A DNA stretch of 42,889 nt from an uncultured Eubacteriales bacterium (GTDB lineage Bacteria > Bacillota > Clostridia > Lachnospirales > Lachnospiraceae): NCBI GenBank assembly GCA_900548855.1, contig URMF01000028.1, positions 1 through 42,889 on the forward strand. The letters are read 5' to 3'. Positions 42,776 through 42,889 of this stretch are shown here, in pieces. The first letter of the stretch is position 1. Every line of letters starts with the position of its first letter. Made by a program: the position numbers and the translations under genes. Under the pieces are notes generated by a model, which saw only the letters and a list, made by a program, of their open reading frames with translations, was not told where the DNA came from and ran no database searches.

Positions 42776-42889
42776 ATGCATAGCGATTTTGAACGCTTCC
42801 GGGATTGCAGACGGGACTGTTCACCATGCCCTTCCTGTCATCACGACCGTGACCGGAGGGAAGACAGATGTGACGGTTGCAGAGAGCAC
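42776..42889 (+). CDS. Cys/His/Arg-rich small protein, 3' end beyond window
   Basis: The ATG has AAAGGAGAG 6 nt upstream and the frame is open for 38 codons to the window end. Six cysteines at 11, 15, 18, 21, 32 and 35 give C-x3-C-x2-C-x2-C-x10-C-x2-C, with two His, many Arg and Asp, and no hydrophobic core. This could be a metal-binding or spore-associated low-complexity protein; neither is proven. It has its own start behind a terminator. Confidence 0.65.
   Translation, partial: MHSDFERFRDCRRDCSPCPSCHHDRDRREDRCDGCREH

Overview
The window looks like a low-GC Bacillota chromosome, most likely of the class Clostridia and plausibly Lachnospiraceae. The signs are strong AGGAGG ribosome sites with frequent TTG/GTG starts, a trpEGDCFBA operon behind a tryptophan T-box, a Bacillota-type (T7SSb) secretion locus, and short palindromic repeats in intergenic spaces. 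No rRNA, tRNA or CRISPR array was seen. Apart from two small genes at the right end, everything is on the minus strand, so operons read from high to low coordinates.

Region 1 (1-14.85 kb) is one long T7SSb operon. In order it encodes an XRE-type regulator, an EsaA/YueB-like envelope protein, an EssA-like protein, a YukD/EsaB ubiquitin-like protein, a WXG100-type EsxA, EssB and the three-ATPase motor EssC. Three small helical proteins follow, then a giant Rhs/YD-repeat protein (Rhs1). Its core ends exactly at the left edge, so its variable toxin tip lies outside the window.

Region 2 (14.85-25.55 kb) is a second Rhs unit. It begins with paralogues of the same three small proteins, followed by Rhs2 (1618 aa) with a glycine-rich C-terminal tip that I do not recognise. 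Behind Rhs2 is an A/T-rich string of small membrane proteins, likely immunity genes. It is interrupted by the remnant of a displaced Rhs tip carrying a 129-bp deletion and a nonsense codon. A 38-39 bp element shared between the two operon heads suggests co-regulation. My reading is that T7SSb exports Rhs polymorphic toxins that depend on a dedicated set of three helical partners.

Region 3 (25.6-28.2 kb) holds a cation/Ca2+ exchanger, an EcsC-family protein and a DUF6512-like membrane protein. The last has a promoter framed by a perfect 13-bp inverted repeat.

Region 4 (28.4-36.0 kb) is the full trp operon: promoter, Trp T-box with terminator, trpE-G-D-C-F-B-A, and a final terminator. Two unrelated palindromic elements have entered it, one between the T-box and trpE and one between trpD and trpC.

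Region 5 (36.0-42.9 kb) holds lemA, two DUF3137 membrane proteins and an XRE-type regulator in one operon. A LysR regulator with a class I/II aminotransferase comes next. On the plus strand there is a 51-residue peptide gene with its own terminator and the start of a Cys-rich small protein.
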